Origin: an uncultured Oligoflexia bacterium
GTDB lineage: Bacteria > Bdellovibrionota > Bacteriovoracia > Bacteriovoracales > Bacteriovoracaceae
Assembly: GCA_913058265.1 (NCBI GenBank)
Contig: CAJXPQ010000008.1
Coordinates: forward strand, 1 to 64,000
DNA length: 64,000 nt
Direction of reading: 5' to 3'
In this document: piece by piece, positions 39,869-49,093 of the stretch
How positions within the stretch are numbered: position 1 is the stretch's first letter
Layout: the number at the start of each line of letters is the position of its first letter
Program-made: the position numbers and the translations under genes
The notes under the pieces: generated by a model
What the model was told of the DNA's origin: nothing
The model's database searches: none
Seen by the model: the letters and a program-made list of their open reading frames with translations, nothing else

Positions 39869-41227
39869 ATGTTGAAAATGACAATTCTACTGGGCACTCT
39901 ATGTGCCCTTAATGCTTTCGCGGTAACAAAGTCTAGGTACGAGGAACTTGAACTCTTTAACAAGGTTCTTTATCTTATAGAAAGCCAATATTATAGAGAT
40001 GTAGATACTAATAAGTTAGTTGAGGGTGCAATAAAAGGCATGATGGATACATTAGATCCGCATTCAGGATTTTTAAATAAAGAGTTTTATAAAAAAATGC
40101 AGAATGATACCGATGGAGAGTTCGGTGGTTTAGGTATCGAAGTCACTCAGAAAGATGGCGTGATATATGTTGTAACACCTATCGATGATACTCCGGCATA
40201 CAGAGCTGGCGTGAAATCCAGAGATAAGATTGTAGAAATAAATCATGAGTCAATTCTTGGTTTTACTCTTGATGAAGCTATCGACCGAATGAAAGGGAAG
40301 GAAGGAAGTAAAATACACTTAGGAATTGTGAGAGAAGGAGAGAAGGGATTAAAGCATTTTGATCTTAAGAGAGAGAAAATAAAAATTAAGCCTGTTAAGT
40401 CTTCTCTTGTTTCTGAAAATTTTGCTTATCTTAGACTAACTCAGTTTCAGAGAAGATCTGCAAGTTCTATCCAATCTTCTCTAAAAGCATTAAGAAAAAA
40501 ATCATCTAAGAAAGGTGGAGTTAAGGGAATCATTCTTGATTTAAGGTCAAATCCCGGTGGACTGCTGGATGAAGCAGTTAAAGTTTCCTCAATTTTTCTA
40601 GAGTCTGGTATTGTTGTATCAACCGAGTCGAGAGATCCCAGTAATAAAAACATTCACTACGTTATAAAATCTATGAAGAAAGATTTAGAGACGCCACTGG
40701 TTGTACTCGTTAATGGTTCTTCTGCTTCAGCTTCTGAAATTGTTGCAGGAGCTATACAAGATCACAAGCGTGGAATGATCTTAGGGACTCAAAGCTTTGG
40801 TAAGGGCTCTGTTCAAACAGTTGTTCAGATTGATAAAGATAATGGAGTAAAGTTAACAATTGCTCAATATATGACACCTAAGAATAGAAAAATTCAAGCA
40901 GTTGGCATTACTCCCGATGTAAACCTAGAAGATATTGATAGCCAATGGTTTGAAGAACATCAAAGGCGTTCAAATTTTATTAGAGAAAAAGATTTAAGAA
41001 ATCACCTTACAGCAACTATCGAGACGAAAGAAGAAAAGAAGAATCGCTTAGCAGAAGAAAAAGAAGCACGAATTAGGCGCGCCAAAAAAATTAGTAACAG
41101 ATCAAAGAAAAAAGATAAAAATGATATATTTAAAAAATATAATGCAAGTGAAGACTATCAAGTTCTCCAAGCGGTAAAAATTCTTCAAACTTACGGGTTC
41201 TATAAAGAATTTATGCAGAAAAAATAA
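39869..41227 (+). CDS. ctpA: C-terminal processing protease (S41, CtpA-like)
   Basis: 452 residues. Signal peptide, N-terminal helical domain (TLDPHSGFLNKEFYKKM), a PDZ domain (about 85-170; GVKSRDKIVEINHES), and the S41 catalytic core: LRSNPGGLLDEAV, nucleophile Ser in NGSSASASEIVAGA and Lys in QSFGKGSVQTV. A Lys/Arg-rich tail follows. In many proteobacteria it sits next to envC and controls peptidoglycan hydrolases. Its stop shares one base with xseA's ATG. Confidence 0.93.
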   Translation: MLKMTILLGTLCALNAFAVTKSRYEELELFNKVLYLIESQYYRDVDTNKLVEGAIKGMMDTLDPHSGFLNKEFYKKMQNDTDGEFGGLGIEVTQKDGVIYVVTPIDDTPAYRAGVKSRDKIVEINHESILGFTLDEAIDRMKGKEGSKIHLGIVREGEKGLKHFDLKREKIKIKPVKSSLVSENFAYLRLTQFQRRSASSIQSSLKALRKKSSKKGGVKGIILDLRSNPGGLLDEAVKVSSIFLESGIVVSTESRDPSNKNIHYVIKSMKKDLETPLVVLVNGSSASASEIVAGAIQDHKRGMILGTQSFGKGSVQTVVQIDKDNGVKLTIAQYMTPKNRKIQAVGITPDVNLEDIDSQWFEEHQRRSNFIREKDLRNHLTATIETKEEKKNRLAEEKEARIRRAKKISNRSKKKDKNDIFKKYNASEDYQVLQAVKILQTYGFYKEFMQKK

Positions 41228-42492
41228 TGGAAAATGACAATGCAAGAAGTGTTTCAGAGGTAGTTAATGCGATCAAGGTCTCATTAGAATATGAATACTC
41301 TGATTTAACTATTGTTGGAGAAATAACAAATCTATCTTCTTCCGCTGCCGGACACTATTATTTCACGTTATCTGATTCAAACGCCTCTCTCTCAGCTGCA
41401 TTGTTCAGAATGGACGCAAATAGAAATCCAGTTATAAAGAAACTTAAAGATGGTGATAAGGTTATCGTTCGAGGACCTTTGTCTGTATACCCTAAGAGAG
41501 GGAGTTTTCAAATTTTAGCTAAACGAATTTTGCCTTATGGAAAAGGTGACTTGAAAGCACAATTTGAAATGTTAAAAAGACGATTATCTGAAGAAGGATT
41601 ATTTGATCAAGAGCTAAAGAAAGAAATACCTAAAATTCCTGGAAGAGTTGCAGTCGTCACGGCCAAGGGCGGAGCCGCCCTGCAGGACTTCTTAAATATA
41701 ATGCGAAGACGAATGTTGTGGCATGATATCGTCATTGTTCCTTGTACTGCTCAAGGAAATGAGTGTGCGCCATCAGTCATTAGAGCATTGAAAAAAATTG
41801 AAACTTTAGATGATATAGATACTGTCGTCATAACTCGTGGTGGGGGTTCAATTGAGGATTTGTGGGGATTTAACGATGAGAACCTTATCCGGACAGTCTA
41901 TGACTTTAATATCCCAGTTATTTCCGCCATCGGGCACCAAGTCGACTATACCTTGTTGGATTTTGTTGCAGACCTTAGATGTGAAACACCATCAGCTGCA
42001 GCTGAAATTCTTAGTCAAGAGCACACAGCACTAAAATCTCGACTTGATTATAGTGCAAAAGATATTAAGAATTTGTTCTTTCAATTTCAATCAAAACTAA
42101 TGAAAAATATTGAAGAGCTAAATCCAAAAAATCTTCTTCATTTACTAAAGGAGAGGTTTTACCAGGCCAATACTAGGTTGAAAGAAGCCAATCCCGTAGA
42201 GAAACTGGGTTTACTAAAATTAAATGAAAGTATGATGGCCGCAGATGAATATGCCAGTGCCTTGAGCGACAGAATGACAAAAACTCTAAATGAGAACGTA
42301 CATAAGACTGAGCTTGCAGGTAGAGTACTTGAGGGGATGAACCCTAAGAAGGTTCTAGGTCGTGGATATACGATCATTCAAACTAAATCAGGTAAACTGC
42401 TTACATCTAAAAAAGAATTTGATAGTATTAATAACAATGAAAAACTAGAGATTGAATTTTCAGATGGAATTGGATCAGTATCTAAAAATTAA
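41227..42492 (+). CDS. xseA: Exodeoxyribonuclease VII large subunit
   Basis: 421 residues. OB-fold N-terminus (LTIVGEITNLSSSAAGHYYF), catalytic domain with RVAVVTAKGGAALQDFLNIM, ITRGGGSIEDLWGFNDENL and PVISAIGHQVDYTLLDFVAD, then coiled coil and C-terminal MNPKKVLGRGYTI. Degrades single-stranded DNA to oligonucleotides with XseB; no xseB is seen here. Overlaps ctpA by one base. Confidence 0.95.
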   Translation: MENDNARSVSEVVNAIKVSLEYEYSDLTIVGEITNLSSSAAGHYYFTLSDSNASLSAALFRMDANRNPVIKKLKDGDKVIVRGPLSVYPKRGSFQILAKRILPYGKGDLKAQFEMLKRRLSEEGLFDQELKKEIPKIPGRVAVVTAKGGAALQDFLNIMRRRMLWHDIVIVPCTAQGNECAPSVIRALKKIETLDDIDTVVITRGGGSIEDLWGFNDENLIRTVYDFNIPVISAIGHQVDYTLLDFVADLRCETPSAAAEILSQEHTALKSRLDYSAKDIKNLFFQFQSKLMKNIEELNPKNLLHLLKERFYQANTRLKEANPVEKLGLLKLNESMMAADEYASALSDRMTKTLNENVHKTELAGRVLEGMNPKKVLGRGYTIIQTKSGKLLTSKKEFDSINNNEKLEIEFSDGIGSVSKN

Positions 42493-42502
42493 CGGAAATA
42501 AT

Positions 42503-43426
42503 ATGAAAATAGTACTAATGACGATTTTATTGACAGCATGTTCAGGTATTAAACTTCAAGACACTGAACCTGTAGCAGAAGTAACTGCTGAACCGACTAA
42601 GGTTAGCGTGGTTTACTCTCAGCAAACTATTACCGTACAAAATGGAAAAGCTAAGTATATTAACTTTCAAACTCCTCAGGAGGATGGATCTTATGCTTTA
42701 GATTGTACAGAGCAGAATAGTCCAAAACCACTTAAGCAAAAAATCCCTTATATTGTAAAGAGTAACGTTGGGGTGACGTATTATGCAGAAAGCTATTTCT
42801 CGAGAGCGAAAAAACATTTTTGTTACTCAGAAGGGCAATTAGTTCTAGAGGTAAATGTCTCACGTTTTCCTTATAAGAAAGAACATTTAAAAGTCAGTAA
42901 GAAGAAAATCGATCTAAGTAAAAAAGATTTGGCACGAGTTATACGAGAAAGAAAAATTACATCAGCAATTTACAAGAAATCAGTACCGTATCTATTATTT
43001 GATAAACCTTTTATTGTCCCCTTGGACAGTTTCATCACTAGCCATTACGGAAATCAAAGAATCTTTAATAATAAGAAGCGTTCACAACATCTTGGAAACG
43101 ACTTTCGAGCAAAAGTTGGAGTAGAGATACCCTCTTCAAACAGGGGCAAGGTCGTATTTGTTGGAGATCTTTTCTATACTGGAAATGTTGTGATTATAGA
43201 TCATGGATTAAATTTATTTAGCTTGTATGCTCATCTCTCAAAAATCTTAGTAACAGAGGGCACTATCCTAAATCAAGGAGATATTGTCGGGCTCTCAGGT
43301 ATGACTGGTCGAGTTTCCGGGCCTCACCTTCATTGGGGCATTAAAATGAACGGACATAATATTGACGGTTTCTCTTTGGCCGAAGAGTCTAAGAAGCATT
43401 TTAAATCATATGAATCTTCATTATAA
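42503..43426 (+). CDS. M23 family metallopeptidase, lipoprotein
   Basis: 307 residues from ATG 42503 (an upstream frame start lies within xseA). Lipoprotein signal MKIVLMTILLTAC (lipobox LTAC). The C-terminal LytM domain keeps its zinc ligands: HLGNDFRAK (HxxxD) and PHLHWGIK (HxH), with DHGLNLFSLYAHLSK between. It likely cuts peptidoglycan peptide bridges from a membrane anchor. It overlaps the following gene by 17 bases. Confidence 0.9.
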   Translation: MKIVLMTILLTACSGIKLQDTEPVAEVTAEPTKVSVVYSQQTITVQNGKAKYINFQTPQEDGSYALDCTEQNSPKPLKQKIPYIVKSNVGVTYYAESYFSRAKKHFCYSEGQLVLEVNVSRFPYKKEHLKVSKKKIDLSKKDLARVIRERKITSAIYKKSVPYLLFDKPFIVPLDSFITSHYGNQRIFNNKKRSQHLGNDFRAKVGVEIPSSNRGKVVFVGDLFYTGNVVIIDHGLNLFSLYAHLSKILVTEGTILNQGDIVGLSGMTGRVSGPHLHWGIKMNGHNIDGFSLAEESKKHFKSYESSL

Positions 43427-44990
43427 TTACCCCATTTTAATTGATCCAAACATAAAAAAAGTAGATAAAGACTTTTATCTGAAACTTGAGCAGAGTGTGC
43501 TAAATCATGGATTCAGAGTTGTAACGAACCTAGTTAAGAGTGACCATGAGAACTTACCAACGATTATCTTTAATAATGGTTATACTGAGGAAGAGCTACT
43601 TGAAGGTCTCGGTTCTAATATTATCGAAATTAATTGCTTGAAGCATAATTTAAATTTATTTGATGAAGTGAGTGATAGCGAAAATGAATTTGAACTGAAC
43701 CTAGAAGGTGAGGTTGAAAGCTTTCTCGTATTGATTACAGATATTTTAAGTGAAAGAATCTATGGACAACATAAAGTCTTGATTGAATGTTGTAATAAAA
43801 ATCTAAAAAAAGACTTGAGAGAAACGTCACGACTAGAGCATCAGAGTGAGTCTCTCAGAGAATTAGAGAGTAAATTATGTTTTCTTAATCCAGATCTTAA
43901 TTTCTTAAATGAGATTAATCGTTCTCTTGAGAATATGAATATTGCTGCGAACCTTTGTTCTATAAGTGAAGTGAAAGATTTTAGTTCTGTTTATTATTTA
44001 GGACTCCTTGATCGTAAACCTATTTATTTTACTTTTTCATCTAAAGACCTTGTTATTGAAATTTATTATTTATTACTTGGCTTTTTTAAAAATCAAAACT
44101 TAATTATTGAGGAGCAGAAGGCCACAGATATTTGGAAAAAATATTTTTTAGCGATTGAAACTCCGATTGTTGCTTTGAGTTTTCAAAGTGAAATATTACT
44201 AAATAATTCTCTGTTTTCAAAACTGAATATCCCTGTAACGAAAGTGAAGAATTTTCAAAATCAAAAACAATACGAAATTATGGGAGAGAACTACCGAGTT
44301 GTGCTAAAGACTACTCGCGAGATTACCTTTTATTTCTTTTTTAAATTAAATGAAAAAGAGAGTACTCAATTGAAAGTTTCGAATAAAGAGCTGGGAATTG
44401 TTTCTTCATCCATTGCACATGAATTAAATAACCCTCTTGGTGGGATCTTAGCAGCTCTTGATGTTCTGCTTCTAGATGAACTTGAAAATGAACTACTTGT
44501 TAAACTTATTGAAATGAAAAAATCGGTCTTAAGGTGTAAGAACTTAGTGCAAACCTTCTTAGGATTCTCTAAATTAAATGTAACATTAGATAATAAAGCT
44601 TCTTTGAACTTAGAGGAATGTTCGCTGCAGGCAATTGAGCTCGTTCGTTTTCGTTTGATAGAATCAAATATTAATTTAAACTATAATTATAATAGAAAAG
44701 AAGCATTTACTGGTGTTCTTTATCCTTCAATTATCGTGATCCTCGTTTATCTCATTTATGGTGAGGTTGTTACAGAGTTTTCTCATGTTGGGCTTGTTGT
44801 AAAGTCTGAGGATAAGAAAATACGTATTGAAATTGTAGAACGTAAACAATCAATAGAAATAAACCTCGATGAAGGTATCTCACTTAAAAGCTCTTTTTTA
44901 AACTCTAAGTTGTTTTCGCATTTATTATCAGAGCAGAGACTTCATTGTCGAATTTCAAACTCTAAAGTGATATTAGAGTCTATTGGCTAG
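43410..44990 (+). CDS. Histidine-kinase-like protein with HisKA but degenerate ATPase domain
   Basis: 526 residues from ATG 43410; a TTG at 43362 is in the preceding gene and less likely. The HisKA helix is clear: SSSIAHELNNPLGGILAALD with the phospho-His at about 337. The following ATPase domain is short and lacks the N box (YPSIIVILVYLIYGEVVTEF where an Asn should be) and clear G boxes. It may be a phospho-acceptor or pseudo-kinase rather than an active enzyme. The first 300 residues match no sensor domain I recognise. Converges with the exonuclease gene, overlapping by 4 bases. Confidence 0.72.
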   Translation: MNLHYNYPILIDPNIKKVDKDFYLKLEQSVLNHGFRVVTNLVKSDHENLPTIIFNNGYTEEELLEGLGSNIIEINCLKHNLNLFDEVSDSENEFELNLEGEVESFLVLITDILSERIYGQHKVLIECCNKNLKKDLRETSRLEHQSESLRELESKLCFLNPDLNFLNEINRSLENMNIAANLCSISEVKDFSSVYYLGLLDRKPIYFTFSSKDLVIEIYYLLLGFFKNQNLIIEEQKATDIWKKYFLAIETPIVALSFQSEILLNNSLFSKLNIPVTKVKNFQNQKQYEIMGENYRVVLKTTREITFYFFFKLNEKESTQLKVSNKELGIVSSSIAHELNNPLGGILAALDVLLLDELENELLVKLIEMKKSVLRCKNLVQTFLGFSKLNVTLDNKASLNLEECSLQAIELVRFRLIESNINLNYNYNRKEAFTGVLYPSIIVILVYLIYGEVVTEFSHVGLVVKSEDKKIRIEIVERKQSIEINLDEGISLKSSFLNSKLFSHLLSEQRLHCRISNSKVILESIG

Positions 44991-46288
44991 AGATGCTTCA
45001 TTGGAAAAGTTGAACCCTGTCCACTTTGCATAACAAATTTTTCAATATGGTTAATAGTACCTTCCTTGTCATTTTTTACTAGTTTTCTATCTAGGTAGAG
45101 GTAGTGGTCATGTGTTCTATAGTGATGGAGGACATTTTGAACCAGGGGGATAAGATCTTTGTGGATAATATGTTTTCTATTACCCTTTTGGTTACTTTCA
45201 AAGCGTGCAAGTTGTCCCGAGAGGTATTGAAAAAGTTTTTTCTTTTGAGCGGGGATTTTAAAAATTGGTCTAGTGTTAGTATTAAGATGCAGAAAAGAGT
45301 ATACAATAACTTGATCTGTGACAAGATGGTGAGTCACAAGGAAATCAAGACTTGCAATGTTAATCTCGTTAGAACTATCTTCAGGATACTTTTCGTAGAG
45401 GTAATCCTTTATGGCTTCTCTTGTCTCTTCTGGATACTTTAAATAGTGATTGTTGAATTGAAAGATTCCATCAAGCATTGGGCGAATTAATTGTATGGTA
45501 ATTATTTTCCAATCTAATTTCGACAATATATCCATAAAATATTTAGATTCAGTCGATGGAGACTCTAGAGGCATCGTTGCTAGGATGAGACCTCTTTCTC
45601 CTTTCACTGTTATGAGCACAGAACTCTCTTGTTTCTTAGTGAACTCTTCAATTTGGTCGTTACTTGTTGTCTCTGTTTCAAAGTGAACACGATCTAATTC
45701 AAACTTATTTCGTGGGTAGTATAGTTGGTTGACCTTTCTAATTCCTTTATCAATAAAGATATTAAGAAATATTATGAGAAGCTTCGCTGTTGCTAGTGCA
45801 TCGTCATATGCTCTATGTGCCTTAGAGTGTTCAATATTAAATAATCGACTCATATAGTTGAGGTTAGAGTTAAGTATTTCTGGAATTAGATGTTTCGTCA
45901 TAACATTTGTACAGATGACTTTGTTCGAGAGAGGATCTTTGTCTAGTCGCTTCAGGACACTATTCATAAAGGGAACGTCAAATGAGGTGTTATGGGCCAC
46001 AATAATATCATCACCAATAAATTCTAGAATCTCATCAATGACATCTTCTATGAAGGGACTATTTTTGACATCTTTTTGTTTTATATTGGTTAGTTTTTGA
46101 ATAAATTCAGGAATATTAATCTGTGGGTTTATTAAAAAACTTTTCGACTCAGCTAGCTCTCTTTTTTTTATTTTAACCATTCCAATTTCGATGATTTTAT
46201 CTTTGAGATGGTTACCACCCGTTGTTTCTAAGTCGATAACGCAGAAATTAAGGTCATTTATAAGGTCAAGGGAGCTATTGTCACTCAT
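44987..46288 (-). CDS. DnaQ-like DEDDh 3'-5' exonuclease with C-terminal extension
   Basis: 433 residues. The exonuclease domain (about 10-180) has Exo I VIDLETTGG, Exo II HNTSFDVPFM and Exo III HRAYDDALATA. This is DNA polymerase III epsilon type. The remaining 250 residues have no recognised domain, no GIY-YIG signature and no helicase motif. It starts immediately after the PNP stop (shared base). Confidence 0.88.
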   Translation of the reverse strand: MSDNSSLDLINDLNFCVIDLETTGGNHLKDKIIEIGMVKIKKRELAESKSFLINPQINIPEFIQKLTNIKQKDVKNSPFIEDVIDEILEFIGDDIIVAHNTSFDVPFMNSVLKRLDKDPLSNKVICTNVMTKHLIPEILNSNLNYMSRLFNIEHSKAHRAYDDALATAKLLIIFLNIFIDKGIRKVNQLYYPRNKFELDRVHFETETTSNDQIEEFTKKQESSVLITVKGERGLILATMPLESPSTESKYFMDILSKLDWKIITIQLIRPMLDGIFQFNNHYLKYPEETREAIKDYLYEKYPEDSSNEINIASLDFLVTHHLVTDQVIVYSFLHLNTNTRPIFKIPAQKKKLFQYLSGQLARFESNQKGNRKHIIHKDLIPLVQNVLHHYRTHDHYLYLDRKLVKNDKEGTINHIEKFVMQSGQGSTFPMKHL

Positions 46289-47115
46289 TAAACGTTCTCT
46301 CCAATGAATTTAATTGAAGTACTAATTAGTGATTTAAATTTTTGCATGGACATATTTGCAACTTCTTTTACTTCATCGTGATTTAATTTCTCAGTGCTTA
46401 TTCCTGCAGCTAAGTTTGTGATACAAGAAATGGCACAAACTTTTAAGCCAATATGATTTGCTGCGATGACTTCAGGAACAGTACTCATGCCAACCATATC
46501 AGCACCGATGATACGAAGGTATTTTATTTCTGCTGGAGTTTCATATGATGGACCTCTTAGCCCAGCATATACACCTGGGTGGACTTGAATTCCTTGAGTT
46601 TTGGCAGCTTTTTCAATGATTTTATTTAGGTCATGTGAATAAGCTTCTGACATATCGGGAAAACGTGGTCCAAATTCGTCATCATTTGTACCTATCAGTG
46701 GATTATTACTTGTTAGGTTTATATGGTCTGTTAAGTAGACTAGCTCTCCAGGTGAGTAGAGTGAATTAATTCCACCTGCAGCGTTTGTAACGATAAGCTC
46801 TGTCGCACCTAAAAGCTTTGTGACTCTAGCAGGGAGCACAACGTCTTCAAAGCTATGCCCTTCATATGCATGAAAGCGGCCTTGAAAAATGATAACTTCT
46901 ACTCCAGATACAGTCCCGACAACAACGCGCCCAACATGACCTATAACTGTCGTTGCGTGAAAATGAGGTATTTCAGAGTAGGGGATTTCAATCCGGTTCT
47001 CTACTTCATCTGCAAAGTCGCCAAGGCCAGAGCCTAAGATAACTCCAATTCTAGGTTTTTTATCGTGAATTTTTTCTTTAATGAAACTTGCGCTTTCCTT
47101 AACTTTTGAAAACAT
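46288..47115 (-). CDS. punA: Purine nucleoside phosphorylase (trimeric type)
   Basis: 275 residues. It splits purine nucleosides with phosphate into base and ribose-1-phosphate. Motifs: RIGVILGSGLGDFADEV, GHVGRVVVG, FQGRFHAYEGHSF, TNAAGGINSLYSPGEL, LRGPSYETPAEIK and MVGMSTVPEVIAA, all typical of the 31-kDa trimeric family. Next to pyrimidine-nucleoside phosphorylase (11-base gap), forming a salvage operon. Confidence 0.95.
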   Translation of the reverse strand: MFSKVKESASFIKEKIHDKKPRIGVILGSGLGDFADEVENRIEIPYSEIPHFHATTVIGHVGRVVVGTVSGVEVIIFQGRFHAYEGHSFEDVVLPARVTKLLGATELIVTNAAGGINSLYSPGELVYLTDHINLTSNNPLIGTNDDEFGPRFPDMSEAYSHDLNKIIEKAAKTQGIQVHPGVYAGLRGPSYETPAEIKYLRIIGADMVGMSTVPEVIAANHIGLKVCAISCITNLAAGISTEKLNHDEVKEVANMSMQKFKSLISTSIKFIGENV

Positions 47116-47126
47116 AACTAATCCTT

Positions 47127-48446
47127 TTAGTTTTTCAATATCTCGTAAACAATTTCTGGTTTGCTTAGCTTTGTTGAACTGAACTTTATAATATCATTGA
47201 GCATTCTATGTTGAATATCTTCTACAATCTTACCTTGATCTTTTCGATGATAAATAGTGGCGATTTTGTCACCTTTTTTTATTTTATCAGATAATCTTTT
47301 ATGAAAAATAAAGCCGACACCAAAATCAATCTTGTCTGACTTCACCTTACGTCCACCGCCAAGCTCGGTACACATAAAACCAATATCAGCATTTTTAAAT
47401 GACTTGATATAACCATCTTTGGGGGCAACGATATATGATCTTTCTGGTGCAAGGTCCATCAGGTCATAGTTTTTTGTGACTTGTGAATCACCCTCTTGGT
47501 CAGAGATAAGTTCTTCAAACTTCTTTAAAGCTGAGCCATCCTTCACACTTTTGCGCGCTTTCTTTAAGGCAGCAGCATAGGTTTTTTCAACACCTGCAAT
47601 GTGAATCATATGTGCTGCAAGTTCTATGGAAAGACTTGAAAGGTCTTTTGGGCCGCGACCTTTTAAGACCTCGATACATTCTATCACTTCTAGAGTGTGC
47701 CCAACGGCTTCCCCTAAAGGTTGATTCATATTTGTAAGCAGAGTCACACATTTTTTATCAAAGCGAGAAGCAGTATTGATAATACTTCTTGCTAATTTTT
47801 TTGCCTCTGATTTCGTTCGCATAAATGCACCCGAGCCAACCTTGATATCCATGACGATACCATTGGCACCCTCAGCTAATTTTTTACTCATAATACTTGC
47901 AGTAATGAGTGGGATGGAGTCAATAGTTGCTGTAACGTCTCTTAGGGCATAAATGATTTTATCGGCCGGAGCGATCTCACCAGTTTGCCCAATAAGAACA
48001 ATCCCTTTTTCATTTAATCGACTCTCAAATTCTTTTAGATCTAGGTCTGTTTTGAAGCCAGGTATAGCTTCCATCTTATCAACGGTACCACCAGTGAATC
48101 CTAAACCTCTACCAGCAATCATGGGAACTTTAACTCCACATACCGCCGCTATAGGTGCGAGGATTAAAGAAGTCTTATCGCCGATACCACCGGTTGAATG
48201 CTTGTCCACTACATTTAGACCGTCAAACGATAGGGTTTTCCCGGAGTAGAGCATAGCATCAGTTAAATGGGCTGTTTCTTCTTTTGTCATTCCGTTGAGG
48301 TAGATCGCCATTAATAGTGCAGCAACCTGGTAATCCTCAATCTTCTTTTCCATTAAAGAATCAATAACCCATTTGATCTCTTCTTTTGAAAGGACCTTAT
48401 TGTGTTTTTTCTTCTCTAGAATATTGTACATTGACATCTGCGTCAT
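47127..48446 (-). CDS. deoA: Thymidine / pyrimidine-nucleoside phosphorylase
   Basis: 439 residues from ATG 48446, where AAAGGA lies 4 bases upstream; the open frame extends 45 codons further but that part is not conserved-looking. Motifs DKHSTGGIGDKTSLILAP, MIAGRGLGFTGGTVDKMEAI, LRDVTATIDSIPLITASIMS and KVGSGAFM belong to the thymidine/pyrimidine phosphorylase family. It releases pyrimidine bases and (deoxy)ribose-1-phosphate. Forms an operon with the PNP and the exonuclease. The choice between DeoA and Pdp cannot be settled here. Confidence 0.93.
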   Translation of the reverse strand: MTQMSMYNILEKKKHNKVLSKEEIKWVIDSLMEKKIEDYQVAALLMAIYLNGMTKEETAHLTDAMLYSGKTLSFDGLNVVDKHSTGGIGDKTSLILAPIAAVCGVKVPMIAGRGLGFTGGTVDKMEAIPGFKTDLDLKEFESRLNEKGIVLIGQTGEIAPADKIIYALRDVTATIDSIPLITASIMSKKLAEGANGIVMDIKVGSGAFMRTKSEAKKLARSIINTASRFDKKCVTLLTNMNQPLGEAVGHTLEVIECIEVLKGRGPKDLSSLSIELAAHMIHIAGVEKTYAAALKKARKSVKDGSALKKFEELISDQEGDSQVTKNYDLMDLAPERSYIVAPKDGYIKSFKNADIGFMCTELGGGRKVKSDKIDFGVGFIFHKRLSDKIKKGDKIATIYHRKDQGKIVEDIQHRMLNDIIKFSSTKLSKPEIVYEILKN

Positions 48447-48549
48447 ATTTTCCTTTAAAAAATTGCCTATTTTAGTTCTAGACCCTATCATATTAATAAA
48501 ATAGCTTGCAAACAAAACATGACCTTTGCAAGTCTTAAGGGAAGAAAGA

Positions 48550-48978
48550 ATGAAGTTATTTAAAATCTTATTAGTTAGCATTGCTTTTATTAATATTACT
48601 GCGGGCAGATCTGCCCAGGCTCAAGACATAGACGGACTTGTTTCTGATACTAAGAATGACCTTCTTGTGGTTGTTGGCGGTGGTTTGGCCGGAGCAGTAT
48701 TAGGTTTATCTACACTCTCTTTTGTTGAAGAGCCAAAAGACCATACTCGAAATATTATTGTAGGAGCGTCCATCGGAATTATTGCTGGTGTTGCCTTCGT
48801 CGCAATGAGTCAGGCAACAAAAACTCAAGACATGCTCTACGGTGAAGGTGATACTGTGAAGCTTGATCCAAAAGAGTTCAACACCTATGCTCGCTCTGGA
48901 TGGCACTATCAAGGAATAAATGAAAATTATTCTCCGATTAATAGTCCTTACCAAATAGGAATGAACCTTACATTTTAG
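48550..48978 (+). CDS. Small secreted or membrane protein with glycine-zipper-like helices
   Basis: 142 residues from ATG 48550 (AAGGGAAG before it). Signal-like N-terminus MKLFKILLVSIAFINITAG, then two Gly-rich hydrophobic helices (VVVGGGLAGAVLGLS and IIVGASIGIIAGVAFVAM). C-terminal hydrophilic tail with several Tyr and Asn. No family recognised. Divergent from deoA, upstream of nupC. Confidence 0.65.
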   Translation: MKLFKILLVSIAFINITAGRSAQAQDIDGLVSDTKNDLLVVVGGGLAGAVLGLSTLSFVEEPKDHTRNIIVGASIGIIAGVAFVAMSQATKTQDMLYGEGDTVKLDPKEFNTYARSGWHYQGINENYSPINSPYQIGMNLTF

Positions 48979-49093
48979 AATAAATTAAGTATCAAATTGT
49001 CCCCTGAATAAAAATATTTAATTGTTGATTGAAATGTTAGGTCATAAGTACTAAAACCTTTCTCAGCACAGAATATTACTCAAGGGGAACTCA

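Noticed and set aside
43362-43409. Upstream TTG start for the kinase-like gene
   Set aside because: Lies inside the M23 peptidase coding region with no ribosome site; ATG 43410 is simpler.
48447-48581. N-terminal extension of the pyrimidine-nucleoside phosphorylase
   Set aside because: Family length and the AAAGGA before 48446 support the shorter form; the extension overlaps the intergenic region of the divergent gene.
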